A stretch of DNA of 32,589 bases from Marinobacter sp. (GCA_014762755.1 JABURI010000090.1:1-32589); one strand, 5' to 3'. Numbered from the stretch's first letter, positions 7,861-16,636 are shown. Made by a program: numbers and translations. Notes: a model not told the origin generated them from the letters alone.

Positions 7861-8862
7861 ATGAAAAAGACGCTCATCGCATCTGCTATCGCAGCAGCTA
7901 CTTTCTCTGGCGCTGTCGCGGCCCAGGAAAGCAACCTGCCGACCGTTTACGGTAACATTCAGTACGCTATTACCCACACCAACGTTGACGGCGGCGGTTC
8001 TGCCGTAGATCACTTCGACAACGGTACTACTCTGGGCGTTAAGCACGACCACGAGATCGCTCCGGGCATCACCGGCTTCCTGAAAATGGAGCTGGAAGGC
8101 ATCAACGCTGACGATAAAGCTGCCAGCAGCGGTATCGACAAGCTGGACGAGGCCTACATCGGTGTTAAAGGTGACAGCTTCGGTCAGGTCTGGGTCGGCT
8201 CTGACGACTCCACGTACGAGAGCGCCATCGACAAGATCGTGAACTTCCACGAAGTAGGTACTGGTATTGGCGGTAACTACGACACTGGTGAAGGTGACCT
8301 GGTTCAGTACATGTCTCCGTCCTTCGGCGGCCTGAAGCTGGGCGCAGCTGTTCAGGTTAACGGCGACAGCAAGGAAGGTGGCAAGTCCTACCCGTACCAG
8401 CTGGCGGCTATCTACAGCATTGATGCGCTGGAGCTGGCTGTTGCTATGGACTCCAACGATGGTTCCCTGAAGTACTCCAAAGATGGCGATGTTCCTGCTG
8501 AACTCAGCCCGAACAACGAAAACACCTACGGTGTACGTGCTACCTACGCCATGGGTGATTTCAGCCTGACTGGTGAGTTCCAGACCCGTAAGGACGTTGG
8601 CGACGAGTACGGTGTGATTGGTGTTTACACCATGGGTGCCAACCAGTTCTCGCTGGCTTACCAGCTCACCGAAGCTGACAACGCAGACAGCACCCAGGAA
8701 GACGTAGTAGCCCTGCAGGCTCTTCACAACGTTTCTGACAACATGTATGTCTACTTTGAAGGCTACCTGTACGGCAACGACGCAGCTGACGCCTACACTC
8801 TGGAAAGCGGTGCTGGCGACGAGCAGTCCATCGCTGCAATCGGTGGTGTTTACTACTTCTGA
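7861..8862 (+). CDS. Outer-membrane general porin (Gram-negative porin family)
   Basis: A trimeric beta-barrel porin for passive diffusion of small solutes. 333 residues. The first 21 residues, MKKTLIASAIAAATFSGAVAA, are a clear signal peptide ending AVAA before QESNLPTVYGNIQYA. The mature chain is acidic, alternates in the way of beta strands, and ends GGVYYF with the C-terminal Phe needed for outer-membrane assembly. VYGNIQYAITHT at the start and GVKGDSFGQVWVGSDDS near residues 100-116 are typical of the Porin_4 / OmpC-like group. Strong codon bias suggests high expression. The upstream Pho-box-like element hints at induction by phosphate limitation. Substrate preference cannot be read. A good terminator follows directly. 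Confidence 0.93.
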   Translation: MKKTLIASAIAAATFSGAVAAQESNLPTVYGNIQYAITHTNVDGGGSAVDHFDNGTTLGVKHDHEIAPGITGFLKMELEGINADDKAASSGIDKLDEAYIGVKGDSFGQVWVGSDDSTYESAIDKIVNFHEVGTGIGGNYDTGEGDLVQYMSPSFGGLKLGAAVQVNGDSKEGGKSYPYQLAAIYSIDALELAVAMDSNDGSLKYSKDGDVPAELSPNNENTYGVRATYAMGDFSLTGEFQTRKDVGDEYGVIGVYTMGANQFSLAYQLTEADNADSTQEDVVALQALHNVSDNMYVYFEGYLYGNDAADAYTLESGAGDEQSIAAIGGVYYF

Positions 8863-8890
8863 TCAGCTAACCAGCTAATCAAGTAGTCTA

Positions 8891-8923
8891 AAAACCGGTG
8901 ACCTTAGGGTCGCCGGTTTTTTT
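8891..8923 (+). terminator. Rho-independent terminator after the porin
   Basis: AAAACCGGTGACC (8891-8903), TTAG loop, GGTCGCCGGTTTT (8908-8920) with one G-U pair and a T run to 8923. Confidence 0.9.
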
Positions 8924-8959
8924 ATGTATGCTCGGTCAAAGCCCAAAAGGAAAGCGGAA

Positions 8960-9814
8960 ATGGCAGAAGAACTCGAGATCAAGTTAACGGTTGCAGAGGC
9001 TGACCAGCAGAAAGTCCGGGATTGGTTGTCCAGCGATACATCCGCGGACTACGCCGGAGAGAAGTCACTGATCAACCGCTATTTCGACACGCCGTCGGCT
9101 GACCTGAACCGGCAGAAGGCTGCCCTGAGAGTCCGTCAGGCCGGGGACAAGTATATCCAGACCCTCAAGACCCGCGGCGAATTCGTGAACGGCGCCCACC
9201 GTCGGCAGGAGTGGGAGTGGCCGTTGCCGGGCCCGGATCTGAGCCTGGGTTTGCTGGCGGATACGCCCCTGGCCGACCGGGTCAATCTCGCCGAGCTTGA
9301 GGTGGTGTTTGAAACCAACTTCCGGCGCCAGATCTGGATGATCCGGCGCGATGGTGCGGAAGTGGAGGTTGCGCTGGATTCGGGAGCCATCGCCAGTGGA
9401 GACCGGACCGAGCCACTGAATGAGGTCGAGTTCGAACTCAAATCCGGAGACCCGGCGATTCTGATGTCACTGGCGCAGGAGTTGGCGCGGCGCGTGCCGG
9501 TGTTCCTGAACCTGGTCAGCAAGGCGGAACAGGGGTATTACCTGGCGGGTCTCTATCAGCCAAGGGTTGAGCCGGAGGCCGGTGCTCTGCCGGTGACAGG
9601 GTTCCTGTATCAACTGAGCCTCGCGTGGCTTCAGCATCGGGGATGGACAGCAGGCGGCAGCGATCTCTCCGAACTTGAGCAGGTTGCCAGTCGCGTTGGT
9701 GCTGAAGCCGCCTTACGGGGAATTCTGGATACTCTGGAGCAAGGAGCCAGTATCCGGGACCTGGCGCGGGACCAGGAACTGGGCGAACTGCAGTTACAGC
9801 TGGCTGTAACCTGA
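8960..9814 (+). CDS. CYTH-domain protein (YgiF-type inorganic triphosphatase-like)
   Basis: Triphosphate-tunnel metalloenzyme family; E. coli YgiF hydrolyses inorganic tripolyphosphate. I start it at the ATG at 8960 (AGGA eight bases upstream), so the signature ExExK is residues 4-8 (ELEIK), where the family has it; the longer in-frame start at 8924 abuts the porin terminator. Later tunnel residues are seen in RYFDTP, ALRVRQAG, QTLKTRG, EVALDSG and EVEFELKSG. The CYTH domain ends near residue 200 with SKAEQGYYLAGL. The protein is 284 residues, shorter than YgiF (~433): the C-terminal ~80 residues seem only a reduced piece of the CHAD-like half. Placement close to glnE is the conserved ygiF-glnE pairing, here interrupted by a convergent channel gene. 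Confidence 0.85.
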   Translation: MAEELEIKLTVAEADQQKVRDWLSSDTSADYAGEKSLINRYFDTPSADLNRQKAALRVRQAGDKYIQTLKTRGEFVNGAHRRQEWEWPLPGPDLSLGLLADTPLADRVNLAELEVVFETNFRRQIWMIRRDGAEVEVALDSGAIASGDRTEPLNEVEFELKSGDPAILMSLAQELARRVPVFLNLVSKAEQGYYLAGLYQPRVEPEAGALPVTGFLYQLSLAWLQHRGWTAGGSDLSELEQVASRVGAEAALRGILDTLEQGASIRDLARDQELGELQLQLAVT

Positions 9815-9823
9815 AGGGCGCCT

Positions 9824-10984
9824 TCAGGTTGCGTTTGAGTTCTCGGCAGCCTTGTTGTCGTATTTTTCATGCCAGCTGGCCAGGAACTTCCGGTACCGGT
9901 CCAGCGCTTCTTCCACAACCTCCACCCCTGGTGTGTCGGTGGATTTCACCAGCACGATCAGCCCCTTGCCTTCGACTTCCTCGTTGGTCGGCGGGTGACA
10001 GATCACTTCATCGTCATGGTCAATATAGGCCAGGGCAGTACCGATGCCGTGGCGAACCAGTGCGCTGACGATATCCGCCCAGGTGAGATCGTCCAGCTCG
10101 AGTTCATAACGATGAGGATGATCCCGCTCGTAGTTGAACAGATCTTCCAGCACCTTTTCAGAGCCGGGTGCAACCACGGCCCGAACCATGATCTCCGGAT
10201 AGGTCCGCACCGGTCGGATAATGGTGCGGATGCCGAGGGCCTTGAATCGTTCCCGATTGCGGTCGCTGACGCATTCCACCGTTGTCCGTCCGCCGAGGTT
10301 CGATTCTGACAGGCGATGGGCTATGTCGAAGGTGAGGCTGTCGGAGGTCGGGTCCGCCTCATCCGCCGCCAGCACGATGATGTGTCGGGCGCTGCCGGCA
10401 TGGGCAGCCTTCAATGCCTCCGGGTCACTGCCGGAGCCGTGGTAATGCACCACACCGCAGTCGGACAGCTCGGACGGAAGTCCAGAAGGAAACTGGCGTG
10501 TCACCAGCATGATCGGGATCGTTTCGTATCCCGGGATGGCTCTCACCTGGGAGGCAAAACGCATAAAGTACTGCGCGCCTCCTGTTTGTGGCGTATTGAT
10601 GATGACAATGTGCTCTTTCATTTTGTAAACCCAGCGCCCTTGTATGATTCGTTCCCGCCGATAGAAACGGTATTCGATGAAATCGCTGATAATGATGGTA
10701 AGCATGGTGATCACGCCCACAAACATGATCAGCATGGTGCTGATCCGTCCCACCGGCGTTTTCGGGGAGAAGTCCCCGTAACCGACGGTCGTTGCCGTGG
10801 TCAGGGTGAGCCAGATGGATTCGAACAGGTTCAGGTCCTCTGCAGCCCAGATGATCAGGATCTGGAGAGTGATCATGGCGATGAGGATCAGGAATAGCCG
10901 TTTCATCCGCGACCGGATAATGCGCCCCATGGGCAGGTGAGTCTCGGCATGCTCCGGGTTGAGGGAGCGTCTGAGTGGCAGCAT
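9824..10984 (-). CDS. Two-TM potassium channel-like protein with RCK/TrkA-N-type domain
   Basis: Predicted inner-membrane potassium channel subunit. A hydrophobic helix at 29-46, a pore helix at about 54-65, the selectivity filter TVGYGD at 66-71 and a second helix at 82-100 form the pore unit. The cytoplasmic part (124 onward) resembles an RCK domain, beginning HIVIINTPQTGG, where canonical Rossmann GxGxxG is not preserved. GVVHYHGSGSDPEALKAAHAGSARHIIVLAADE is the usual second half. 386 residues, similar to MthK-type subunits. The start is uncertain: ATG at 10984 is used here, with another ATG at 10930; neither has a strong ribosome-binding site. It is convergent with the CYTH gene (9 bases between stops) and divergent from glnE. 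Ligand and ion preference are inferred from the filter only. Confidence 0.87.
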   Translation of the reverse strand: MLPLRRSLNPEHAETHLPMGRIIRSRMKRLFLILIAMITLQILIIWAAEDLNLFESIWLTLTTATTVGYGDFSPKTPVGRISTMLIMFVGVITMLTIIISDFIEYRFYRRERIIQGRWVYKMKEHIVIINTPQTGGAQYFMRFASQVRAIPGYETIPIMLVTRQFPSGLPSELSDCGVVHYHGSGSDPEALKAAHAGSARHIIVLAADEADPTSDSLTFDIAHRLSESNLGGRTTVECVSDRNRERFKALGIRTIIRPVRTYPEIMVRAVVAPGSEKVLEDLFNYERDHPHRYELELDDLTWADIVSALVRHGIGTALAYIDHDDEVICHPPTNEEVEGKGLIVLVKSTDTPGVEVVEEALDRYRKFLASWHEKYDNKAAENSNAT

Positions 10985-11016
10985 TCGGTGGCCGGGCCTG
11001 TTCAGTCGTGGGTGAG

Positions 11017-11035
11017 TTCGGTATACAGTACCGAA
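11017..11035. promoter_or_regulatory. Perfect inverted repeat upstream of glnE, possible operator
   Basis: TTCGGTA-TACAG-TACCGAA, a 7-5-7 dyad, lies 30 bases before the glnE start and 33 bases from the channel gene start. It contains TATACA, a possible -10. The cognate regulator is unknown. Confidence 0.5.
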
Positions 11036-11064
11036 AATATAACAGAGAGACAGGGGTTTGCATT

Positions 11065-13968
11065 ATGTCCGCGCCATGGAGTGCCTTGCCGTCACCAATC
11101 GCCGAGGACGTTGCCGAATGCTGGGAATCGGTCTTTCCGGAGGGGGTGCCGGGCTGGCTGACAGAGGATGAGGCAGTCCCGGAGTCTGTCGTTGCCGATG
11201 CGATTGGTCGCAGCCTGTTTCTGCGCCAGACCCTGGAGCGGCATCCAGATCGAATCAGGCGGTCGGTCGGTTCCCGTCGTCTCTCCGAGCCGACAACCCC
11301 GGAATACCTGGCGGAACGCTGGCAGGAGTACCTTGAGCAAGTCGATGGTGAACCGGCTCTGCATACGGCCCTGCGCCGGTTCCGACGGGAAATCCAGTTC
11401 CGGATCATTTGGCGCGATCTGCTGCGCTGGGCTGATCTGGCCGAAACCATGGCCGCGGCCAGCGCGTTTGCGGATACCTGCATTGATGGCGCCCTGGATT
11501 GGCTTTACGAAGACTCCTGTGAGCAGCTGGGCACTCCCTACGGACTGGACCCCGTCACTGGCCAGGAGGCGCCCCAGCCCCTGGTGGTGATCGGCATGGG
11601 CAAGCTCGGTGGGCGGGAGCTCAATGTGTCCTCGGACATCGATCTGATCTTCGCGTTTCCCGGCAAGGGCGAGACTCGCGGCGGCCGGCGTTCACTGGAC
11701 AACCAGCAATTTTTCATTCGCCTGGGCCAGCGGCTGATCCAGGCTCTCGACCAGATTACCGCAGACGGCTTTGTCTTCCGGGTGGATATGCGGTTACGCC
11801 CATACGGCCAGAGTGGTGCCCTGGCGTTGAGCTTTGCCGCGCTGGAGACCTACTACCAGGACCAGGGCCGGGACTGGGAACGCTATGCCATGGTCAAGTC
11901 CCGGATTGTCGCTGGAGACCAAAGGGCCGGCCAGGTGTTGATGGAAAGCCTGCGTCCCTTCGTCTACCGCAAGTACATCGATTTCAGCGCCTTCGAATCC
12001 CTGCGCAGCATGAAAGCGATGATCAGCCGGGAGGTACGCCGCAAGGGGCTGGAAAACAACATCAAGCTGGGCAGCGGCGGCATCCGGGAGATCGAGTTCG
12101 TTGTCCAGGCCTTCCAGCTGATCCGGGGTGGTCGGGATCGGGAACTACAGCAGCGGGAGCTGCTCACCATCCTGAAAGAGCTGGAAGAACTTGAGCTGCT
12201 GCCATCTGCCGTGGTCAGAGAATTGCGGGAGGCCTATGTATTTCTCAGGAATCTCGAGCACGCCCTGCAGGGGATCGAGGACAAGCAGACCCAGACCCTG
12301 CCGGACGATGATCTCAACCGTGCGCGCATCGCCCTGATTATGGGATTTGATTCGTGGGACGAGTGCCAGAAGGTGCTGGATGAGCACCGTGAACGGGTCG
12401 CCACCCACTTTGCCAACATCATTGCCACCGAAGAGGAGGAAGAAGCCGAGGGCGCGGAACTGGCCGAGGAATGGCAGGAGCTCTGGCTGGCGGAGATGGA
12501 TGATGAGAGTGCCCGGGACTGGTTGCAGGAACAGGGCTATGAAAACCCCGAGGAGAGCTGCCGTGAGCTGACAGAGCTTCGGGACAGCCGTACCGTGGAG
12601 ACTCTCCAGACCCAGGGCCGCAAACGGCTCAACCAGTTCATGCCGGTGTTGCTGGACGCCCTGACCGAAGTGGAGAACCCCTCCCAGACCCTGTCCCGGG
12701 TGTTGCAGCTGGTCAGCGCGATCCTGAGGCGTACCGCCTACATGGTCCTGCTGCTGGAAAATCCGGGTGCCCGCACCCAGTTGGTTCGCCTGTGCAGCGA
12801 AAGTCCCTGGGTGGCGCAACAGCTGGCGGAAACGCCGTTGCTGTTGGACGAGCTGCTCAATGCAGAGAGTCTGTACACCCCGCCGGCCAAGGAAGAGCTG
12901 CAGGATGACTTGCGCCAGCAGATGCTGCGAATTCCGTTTGAGGATCTCGAAGAGCAGATGGAGTCCCTGCGCCATTTCAAGAAGGCGCATATCCTCCGGG
13001 TGGCTGCTTCAGAGCTCAAGGGCACCCTGCCGCTGATGAAGGTGAGCGATTACCTGACCTGGATCGCGGAAGTGGTGCTGGATCACGTGGTGGATGTGGC
13101 GTTTGCCAATCTGGTCAGCCGTCATGGACATCCCCGGCGGTCCGATGGTTCCGCCTGTGAGATCGATTTTGCCATCATCGGCTATGGCAAGCTGGGCGGC
13201 ATCGAGCTTGGCTACACCTCCGATCTGGATTTGGTGTTCGTGCACAAGGCCGATCCGGAGCTGTCCACCGACGGCGACAAGCCCATCGATAACGCGGTGT
13301 TCTTCACCCGTCTGGGCCAGAGAATCGTGCACATCCTTAGTACCCAGACACCGTCGGGGCAGCTGTACGAGGTGGATATGCGGCTTCGGCCCTCCGGCAA
13401 TTCAGGGCTTCTGGTGACGACCCTGAGCGCCTTCGAAAAATACCAGCGTAAGGATGCCTGGACCTGGGAGCATCAGGCCCTGGCCAGGGCCCGGGGTGTG
13501 GCCGGCTGTACCGAGACATTGGAGGCTTTCGAAGGCATTCGCCATGACATTCTCTGCCAGCAGCGTGACCGATCAAAACTCCGGGAAGAAGTCGTGGAGA
13601 TGCGGGAGAAAATGCGGGCCAGCCTGGGAACACCGGAGAGCCGGCGCTCCGAGGTGTTTCATATCAAGCACGATCCCGGTGGCATTGTGGATATCGAATT
13701 CATGGTGCAGTACCTGATGCTGGCGTGGTGTTCCGAGCATCCGGAGCTGACCCAGTGGTCGGATAACATCCGCCAGATGGAGGAGCTGGGGCGAGCCGGT
13801 GTGTTACCCGTGGAGGATACCGAGAAGCTGCGGGAGGCCTTCATCACCCTGCGATCAACCATTCACCGGCGGGCGCTGCAGAACCTGAACAGTCAGGTGG
13901 AAGGGGATGCGTTCCCGGAAGAGCGTGACTACATCCAGAATATGTGGAAAAAAGTCATGCTTGGTTAG
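11065..13968 (+). CDS. glnE: Bifunctional glutamine synthetase adenylyltransferase / adenylyl-removing enzyme
   Basis: Attaches AMP to, and removes it from, the regulatory tyrosine of glutamine synthetase under control of PII and glutamine. 967 residues (946 in E. coli). Two nucleotidyltransferase domains are plain: the N-terminal de-adenylylating one with GMGKLGGRELNVSSDIDLIF (177-196; metal ligands Asp191 and Asp193), and the C-terminal adenylylating one with GYGKLGGIELGYTSDLDLVF (706-725; Asp720 and Asp722). Each is followed by a VDMRLRPxGxSG(A/L)L motif and a helical PII-response region. I use the ATG at 11065 because AGGGG lies eight bases upstream; the in-frame ATG at 10975 would overlap the divergent channel gene. 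Its substrate glnA is in this window at 2029-3432, with the target tyrosine intact. Confidence 0.97.
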   Translation: MSAPWSALPSPIAEDVAECWESVFPEGVPGWLTEDEAVPESVVADAIGRSLFLRQTLERHPDRIRRSVGSRRLSEPTTPEYLAERWQEYLEQVDGEPALHTALRRFRREIQFRIIWRDLLRWADLAETMAAASAFADTCIDGALDWLYEDSCEQLGTPYGLDPVTGQEAPQPLVVIGMGKLGGRELNVSSDIDLIFAFPGKGETRGGRRSLDNQQFFIRLGQRLIQALDQITADGFVFRVDMRLRPYGQSGALALSFAALETYYQDQGRDWERYAMVKSRIVAGDQRAGQVLMESLRPFVYRKYIDFSAFESLRSMKAMISREVRRKGLENNIKLGSGGIREIEFVVQAFQLIRGGRDRELQQRELLTILKELEELELLPSAVVRELREAYVFLRNLEHALQGIEDKQTQTLPDDDLNRARIALIMGFDSWDECQKVLDEHRERVATHFANIIATEEEEEAEGAELAEEWQELWLAEMDDESARDWLQEQGYENPEESCRELTELRDSRTVETLQTQGRKRLNQFMPVLLDALTEVENPSQTLSRVLQLVSAILRRTAYMVLLLENPGARTQLVRLCSESPWVAQQLAETPLLLDELLNAESLYTPPAKEELQDDLRQQMLRIPFEDLEEQMESLRHFKKAHILRVAASELKGTLPLMKVSDYLTWIAEVVLDHVVDVAFANLVSRHGHPRRSDGSACEIDFAIIGYGKLGGIELGYTSDLDLVFVHKADPELSTDGDKPIDNAVFFTRLGQRIVHILSTQTPSGQLYEVDMRLRPSGNSGLLVTTLSAFEKYQRKDAWTWEHQALARARGVAGCTETLEAFEGIRHDILCQQRDRSKLREEVVEMREKMRASLGTPESRRSEVFHIKHDPGGIVDIEFMVQYLMLAWCSEHPELTQWSDNIRQMEELGRAGVLPVEDTEKLREAFITLRSTIHRRALQNLNSQVEGDAFPEERDYIQNMWKKVMLG

Positions 13969-14047
13969 TAAGCTAAATTTATTTTTCTTGAGTTTTCCTG
14001 CTAGAATGCCGGTTCCCCGAAAACCGCTTTTTTAGGAGCAAATTAGA

Positions 14048-14971
14048 ATGTCGATGGCTGATCGCGATGGCCTTATCTGGCTCGACGGTGAAATGGTTCC
14101 CTGGCGGGAAGCCAAAACCCACGTCCTGACTCACACCCTGCATTATGGCCTTGGCTGTTTTGAAGGTGTGCGAGCCTACAATACCGCGAATGGCCCGGCG
14201 ATTTTCCGCCTGAAAGAGCATACCGACCGCCTGTTCCGCTCCGCCCACATCCTGAACATGAAAATGCCGTTCACCAAGGATGAGGTCAACGAAGCCCAGC
14301 GCGCGGCGGTGCGTGAGAATAACCTGGACGAAGCTTACCTGCGCCCGATGGTGTTCCTGGGATCCGAGGGTATGGGGCTGCGCGCCGACAACCTGAAAGT
14401 CCATATCATGGTTGCTGCCTGGAGCTGGCCGTCCTACATGTCTCCGGAAGCCAAGGAGATCGGTATCAAGGTCCGTACCTCTTCCTACACTCGCCACCAC
14501 GTCAACATCACCATGTGTAAGGCCAAGGCGAACGGCAACTACATCAACTCCATGCTGGCTCTGAACGAGGCCATCTCCGGCGGTGCCGAGGAGGCCTTGC
14601 TGTTGGACAACGAGGGTTACGTGGCCGAAGGTTCCGGGGAAAACATCTTTATCGTCCGCGATGGTGTGCTTCATACGCCGGAGCTTACCTCCTGCCTGGA
14701 GGGTATCACTCGTGCCACCATCATCGACTTTGCCAGGGACATGGGGCTGCAGGTGAAAGAACGTCGCATCACCCGGGACGAGGTGTATGTGGCCGAGGAA
14801 GCTTTCTTTACGGGCACAGCCGCCGAGGTGCTCCCGATCCGCGAACTGGACGGCCGCATCATCGGCGAAGGCAAGCGCGGTCCGGTAACCGAGAAGCTGC
14901 AGGCGCGTTATTTTGATGCCGTGAAGGGCAAGCTGCCTGATCATAGCGACTGGCTGACGCTGGTTCGGTAA
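14048..14971 (+). CDS. ilvE: Branched-chain amino acid aminotransferase
   Basis: PLP fold-type IV aminotransferase for the last step of valine, leucine and isoleucine synthesis. 307 residues, the size of E. coli IlvE (309). HYGLGCFEGVRAY (32-44) is the substrate/cofactor loop; Lys160 in KANGNYINSMLALNEA is the PLP lysine; YVAEGSGENIF (191-201) and the FFTGTAAEVLPI segment are the phosphate-binding and C-terminal signatures. The ATG at 14048 has AGGAG nine bases upstream; an ATG two codons later is possible. A small CGGTT/AACCG hairpin followed by six T (14010-14033) lies just upstream and might be a weak glnE terminator. glnE-ilvE followed by LPS core genes is the pseudomonad order. Confidence 0.96.
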   Translation: MSMADRDGLIWLDGEMVPWREAKTHVLTHTLHYGLGCFEGVRAYNTANGPAIFRLKEHTDRLFRSAHILNMKMPFTKDEVNEAQRAAVRENNLDEAYLRPMVFLGSEGMGLRADNLKVHIMVAAWSWPSYMSPEAKEIGIKVRTSSYTRHHVNITMCKAKANGNYINSMLALNEAISGGAEEALLLDNEGYVAEGSGENIFIVRDGVLHTPELTSCLEGITRATIIDFARDMGLQVKERRITRDEVYVAEEAFFTGTAAEVLPIRELDGRIIGEGKRGPVTEKLQARYFDAVKGKLPDHSDWLTLVR

Positions 14972-14978
14972 CCTCCCC

Positions 14979-15704
14979 ATGGGGGAAGGCTATATAAGGC
15001 ATGTCGGGGCCACCGGAGGGTATCTGGTGGCCCGTTCGTTTCAGAACCGGTTCCGGGAGGAGTGGTTTGATCCCCGGTTCTGGGGCGACAACGCGGTGCC
15101 CGTCACTAAAGGTGGCCGAGGCTCGGCGTGGTTTATCCGTGCGAAGTCAGGGGACCTTGTGCTCAGGCACTTCTGCCGGGGCGGTGTGCCCGGGCGTTTT
15201 ATCCGTCGGGATTACGTCTATACCCGCGCAGATGCGGTCCGATCTTTTGCCGAATTCCGGCTGCTGTACAAACTCTTCCGCAAAGGGCTTCCGGTGCCTG
15301 AGCCGGTAGCTGCCGGATACAGCCGTCGTGGTCAGTTGTTTTACCACGCTTCCATCATCATCCGGCGTATTCCTGGAGCCCGCCCACTTTCCGAGTTTGC
15401 CAGTGCGTCATGTGTTTCTTCGTGGCGTGACGCCGGCGAGAGTGTCCGGCGCTTTCATGATGCCGGGGTGTTTCATGCTGATCTCAACTGCATGAATATC
15501 CTGGTGGCTGATCAGGTCTACCTGATTGATTTTGATCGTGGGCGTCTGATGCCTGCCGGCAAAGGTAATGACTGGAAAGCATCCAACATCAGCCGCCTGG
15601 AACGATCCGTCAACAAGACCCTGGCGGACCTGGATGCATCGTTGCGAGAGCAGCTGTGGCAGGCATTTCTGGATGGTTATGGTGGAAGGGAAGCTGATCA
15701 ATAG
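14979..15704 (+). CDS. kdkA: 3-deoxy-D-manno-octulosonic acid (Kdo) kinase-like protein
   Basis: Predicted to phosphorylate the Kdo residue of the LPS inner core on the cytoplasmic face of the inner membrane. 241 residues, the KdkA size. It has a reduced kinase fold: GGRGSAWFI (45-53) as the glycine-rich loop, VLRHFCRGG with a basic residue, the catalytic loop HADLNCMN (166-173, Asp168 and Asn173) and the metal-binding DFDRG (184-188). It starts seven bases after ilvE, so co-transcription is likely. Its 3' end overlaps by seven bases the convergent acyltransferase. WaaP heptose kinase is the nearest alternative, but short length and the GGRGSxWF start favour KdkA. Confidence 0.85.
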   Translation: MGEGYIRHVGATGGYLVARSFQNRFREEWFDPRFWGDNAVPVTKGGRGSAWFIRAKSGDLVLRHFCRGGVPGRFIRRDYVYTRADAVRSFAEFRLLYKLFRKGLPVPEPVAAGYSRRGQLFYHASIIIRRIPGARPLSEFASASCVSSWRDAGESVRRFHDAGVFHADLNCMNILVADQVYLIDFDRGRLMPAGKGNDWKASNISRLERSVNKTLADLDASLREQLWQAFLDGYGGREADQ

Positions 15705-16636
15705 ACCGGCTTTTCTCCGGGCGCAGTACGGCGGAAACGCTTGTACTCCCACTGGTATTGAGCTGGCGCGTCGGCGATGCACTTCTCTACCGACCGGTTC
15801 AGTGCAGACAGGGATTCGGTCATGTCCTTCGACACCATTTCCGGCTCGGCATCACGGATCACGATCTTGAAGCCCTGTGCGTCCGGTAGCCTCTGGGCAT
15901 AGGTGACCAGGGGCCGAGCTCCGGTCTTGTGAACCAGCTTGGAGGCCAGGGTCATGGTAATGGTCGGGATGCCGAAAAACGGGGCGAACTCTCCTCCTTC
16001 CCGACGCGGTGTCTGGTCCGGGAGGATTCCCACCACGCCCCCCTCACGCAGAATGCTGAACAGGCGCATGATCCCGCGGCGATCTGTTGCCACCAGTTCA
16101 GAGCCGCTGCGGCTGCGAACCGCCTTCATGTATTCCTCGAACCCCGGCTGGTTCGGTGGGCTGTACAGGGCGGCCATCTTGTAGCGGGATGCGAAGAACA
16201 GGCCAGTCAGCTCCCAGTTGCCCAGGTGGGGAGCCAGTAGCAACAATCCCTGCTGGCCAGCTTTGTATTCCTCCAGCAGCTCTTCGCCCTCAATCTCACG
16301 GATCAGGCCGAGGCAGCGCTCTACCGGCCACTCCCACATCAGCGGGATTTCCAGAGCAGTCGCACCTGTTTCCTGCAGGCTTTTGCGCCCCAGCGTATCA
16401 ATTTCCTGGCTGCTAAGGTCCGGATAGCACGCACGGAGATTCTTGCGGGTAGTCTCGACTGAACGGCCGCCCAGCTTCCACGCTATTCCACCGAGAAGTC
16501 GGCCGAGGCGTTGGGAAGTACCAAGGCCAAGCAGGGATAGCAGGCGGAAAACCAGTTTGATGAGCTTGCCGGACACTAAAACCATCCAATCAGGGGGGTA
16601 ACAAGGGCGAAAAAGTACCATTGTCGCCAAACCCAC
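15698..16636 (-). CDS. Late lipid A acyltransferase (LpxL/LpxM, HtrB family)
   Basis: Adds a secondary acyl chain to Kdo-lipid A at the inner membrane. 312 residues from the first candidate start. The catalytic HX4E motif is HLGNWE (His137, Glu142), followed by SPPNQPGFEEYMKAVRSRSG and the GGVVGILPDQTPRREGGEFAPFFG block of the family. A hydrophobic N-terminal stretch (about 18-38) anchors the enzyme. The true start may be the ATG at 16621 or at 16585 (MVLVSGKLIKLVF); no candidate has a strong ribosome-binding site. It is convergent with kdkA, overlapping it by seven bases. A second, distinct late acyltransferase is at 31625-32578. Which of the two adds laurate or myristate cannot be decided here. 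Confidence 0.9.
   Translation of the reverse strand: MGLATMVLFRPCYPPDWMVLVSGKLIKLVFRLLSLLGLGTSQRLGRLLGGIAWKLGGRSVETTRKNLRACYPDLSSQEIDTLGRKSLQETGATALEIPLMWEWPVERCLGLIREIEGEELLEEYKAGQQGLLLLAPHLGNWELTGLFFASRYKMAALYSPPNQPGFEEYMKAVRSRSGSELVATDRRGIMRLFSILREGGVVGILPDQTPRREGGEFAPFFGIPTITMTLASKLVHKTGARPLVTYAQRLPDAQGFKIVIRDAEPEMVSKDMTESLSALNRSVEKCIADAPAQYQWEYKRFRRTAPGEKPVY

Noticed and set aside
7837..8727. 296-codon minus-strand reading frame antisense to the porin
   Set aside because: Shadow of a strongly biased, clearly real porin gene that has a signal peptide and a C-terminal Phe.
10425..11483. 352-codon minus-strand frame covering the start of glnE and the channel gene
   Set aside because: It overlaps both well-supported genes in other frames and has a low-complexity Arg/Ser/His-rich composition.
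12145..12990. 281-codon minus-strand frame within glnE
   Set aside because: Antisense to a conserved part of glnE, with no start signal or family resemblance.
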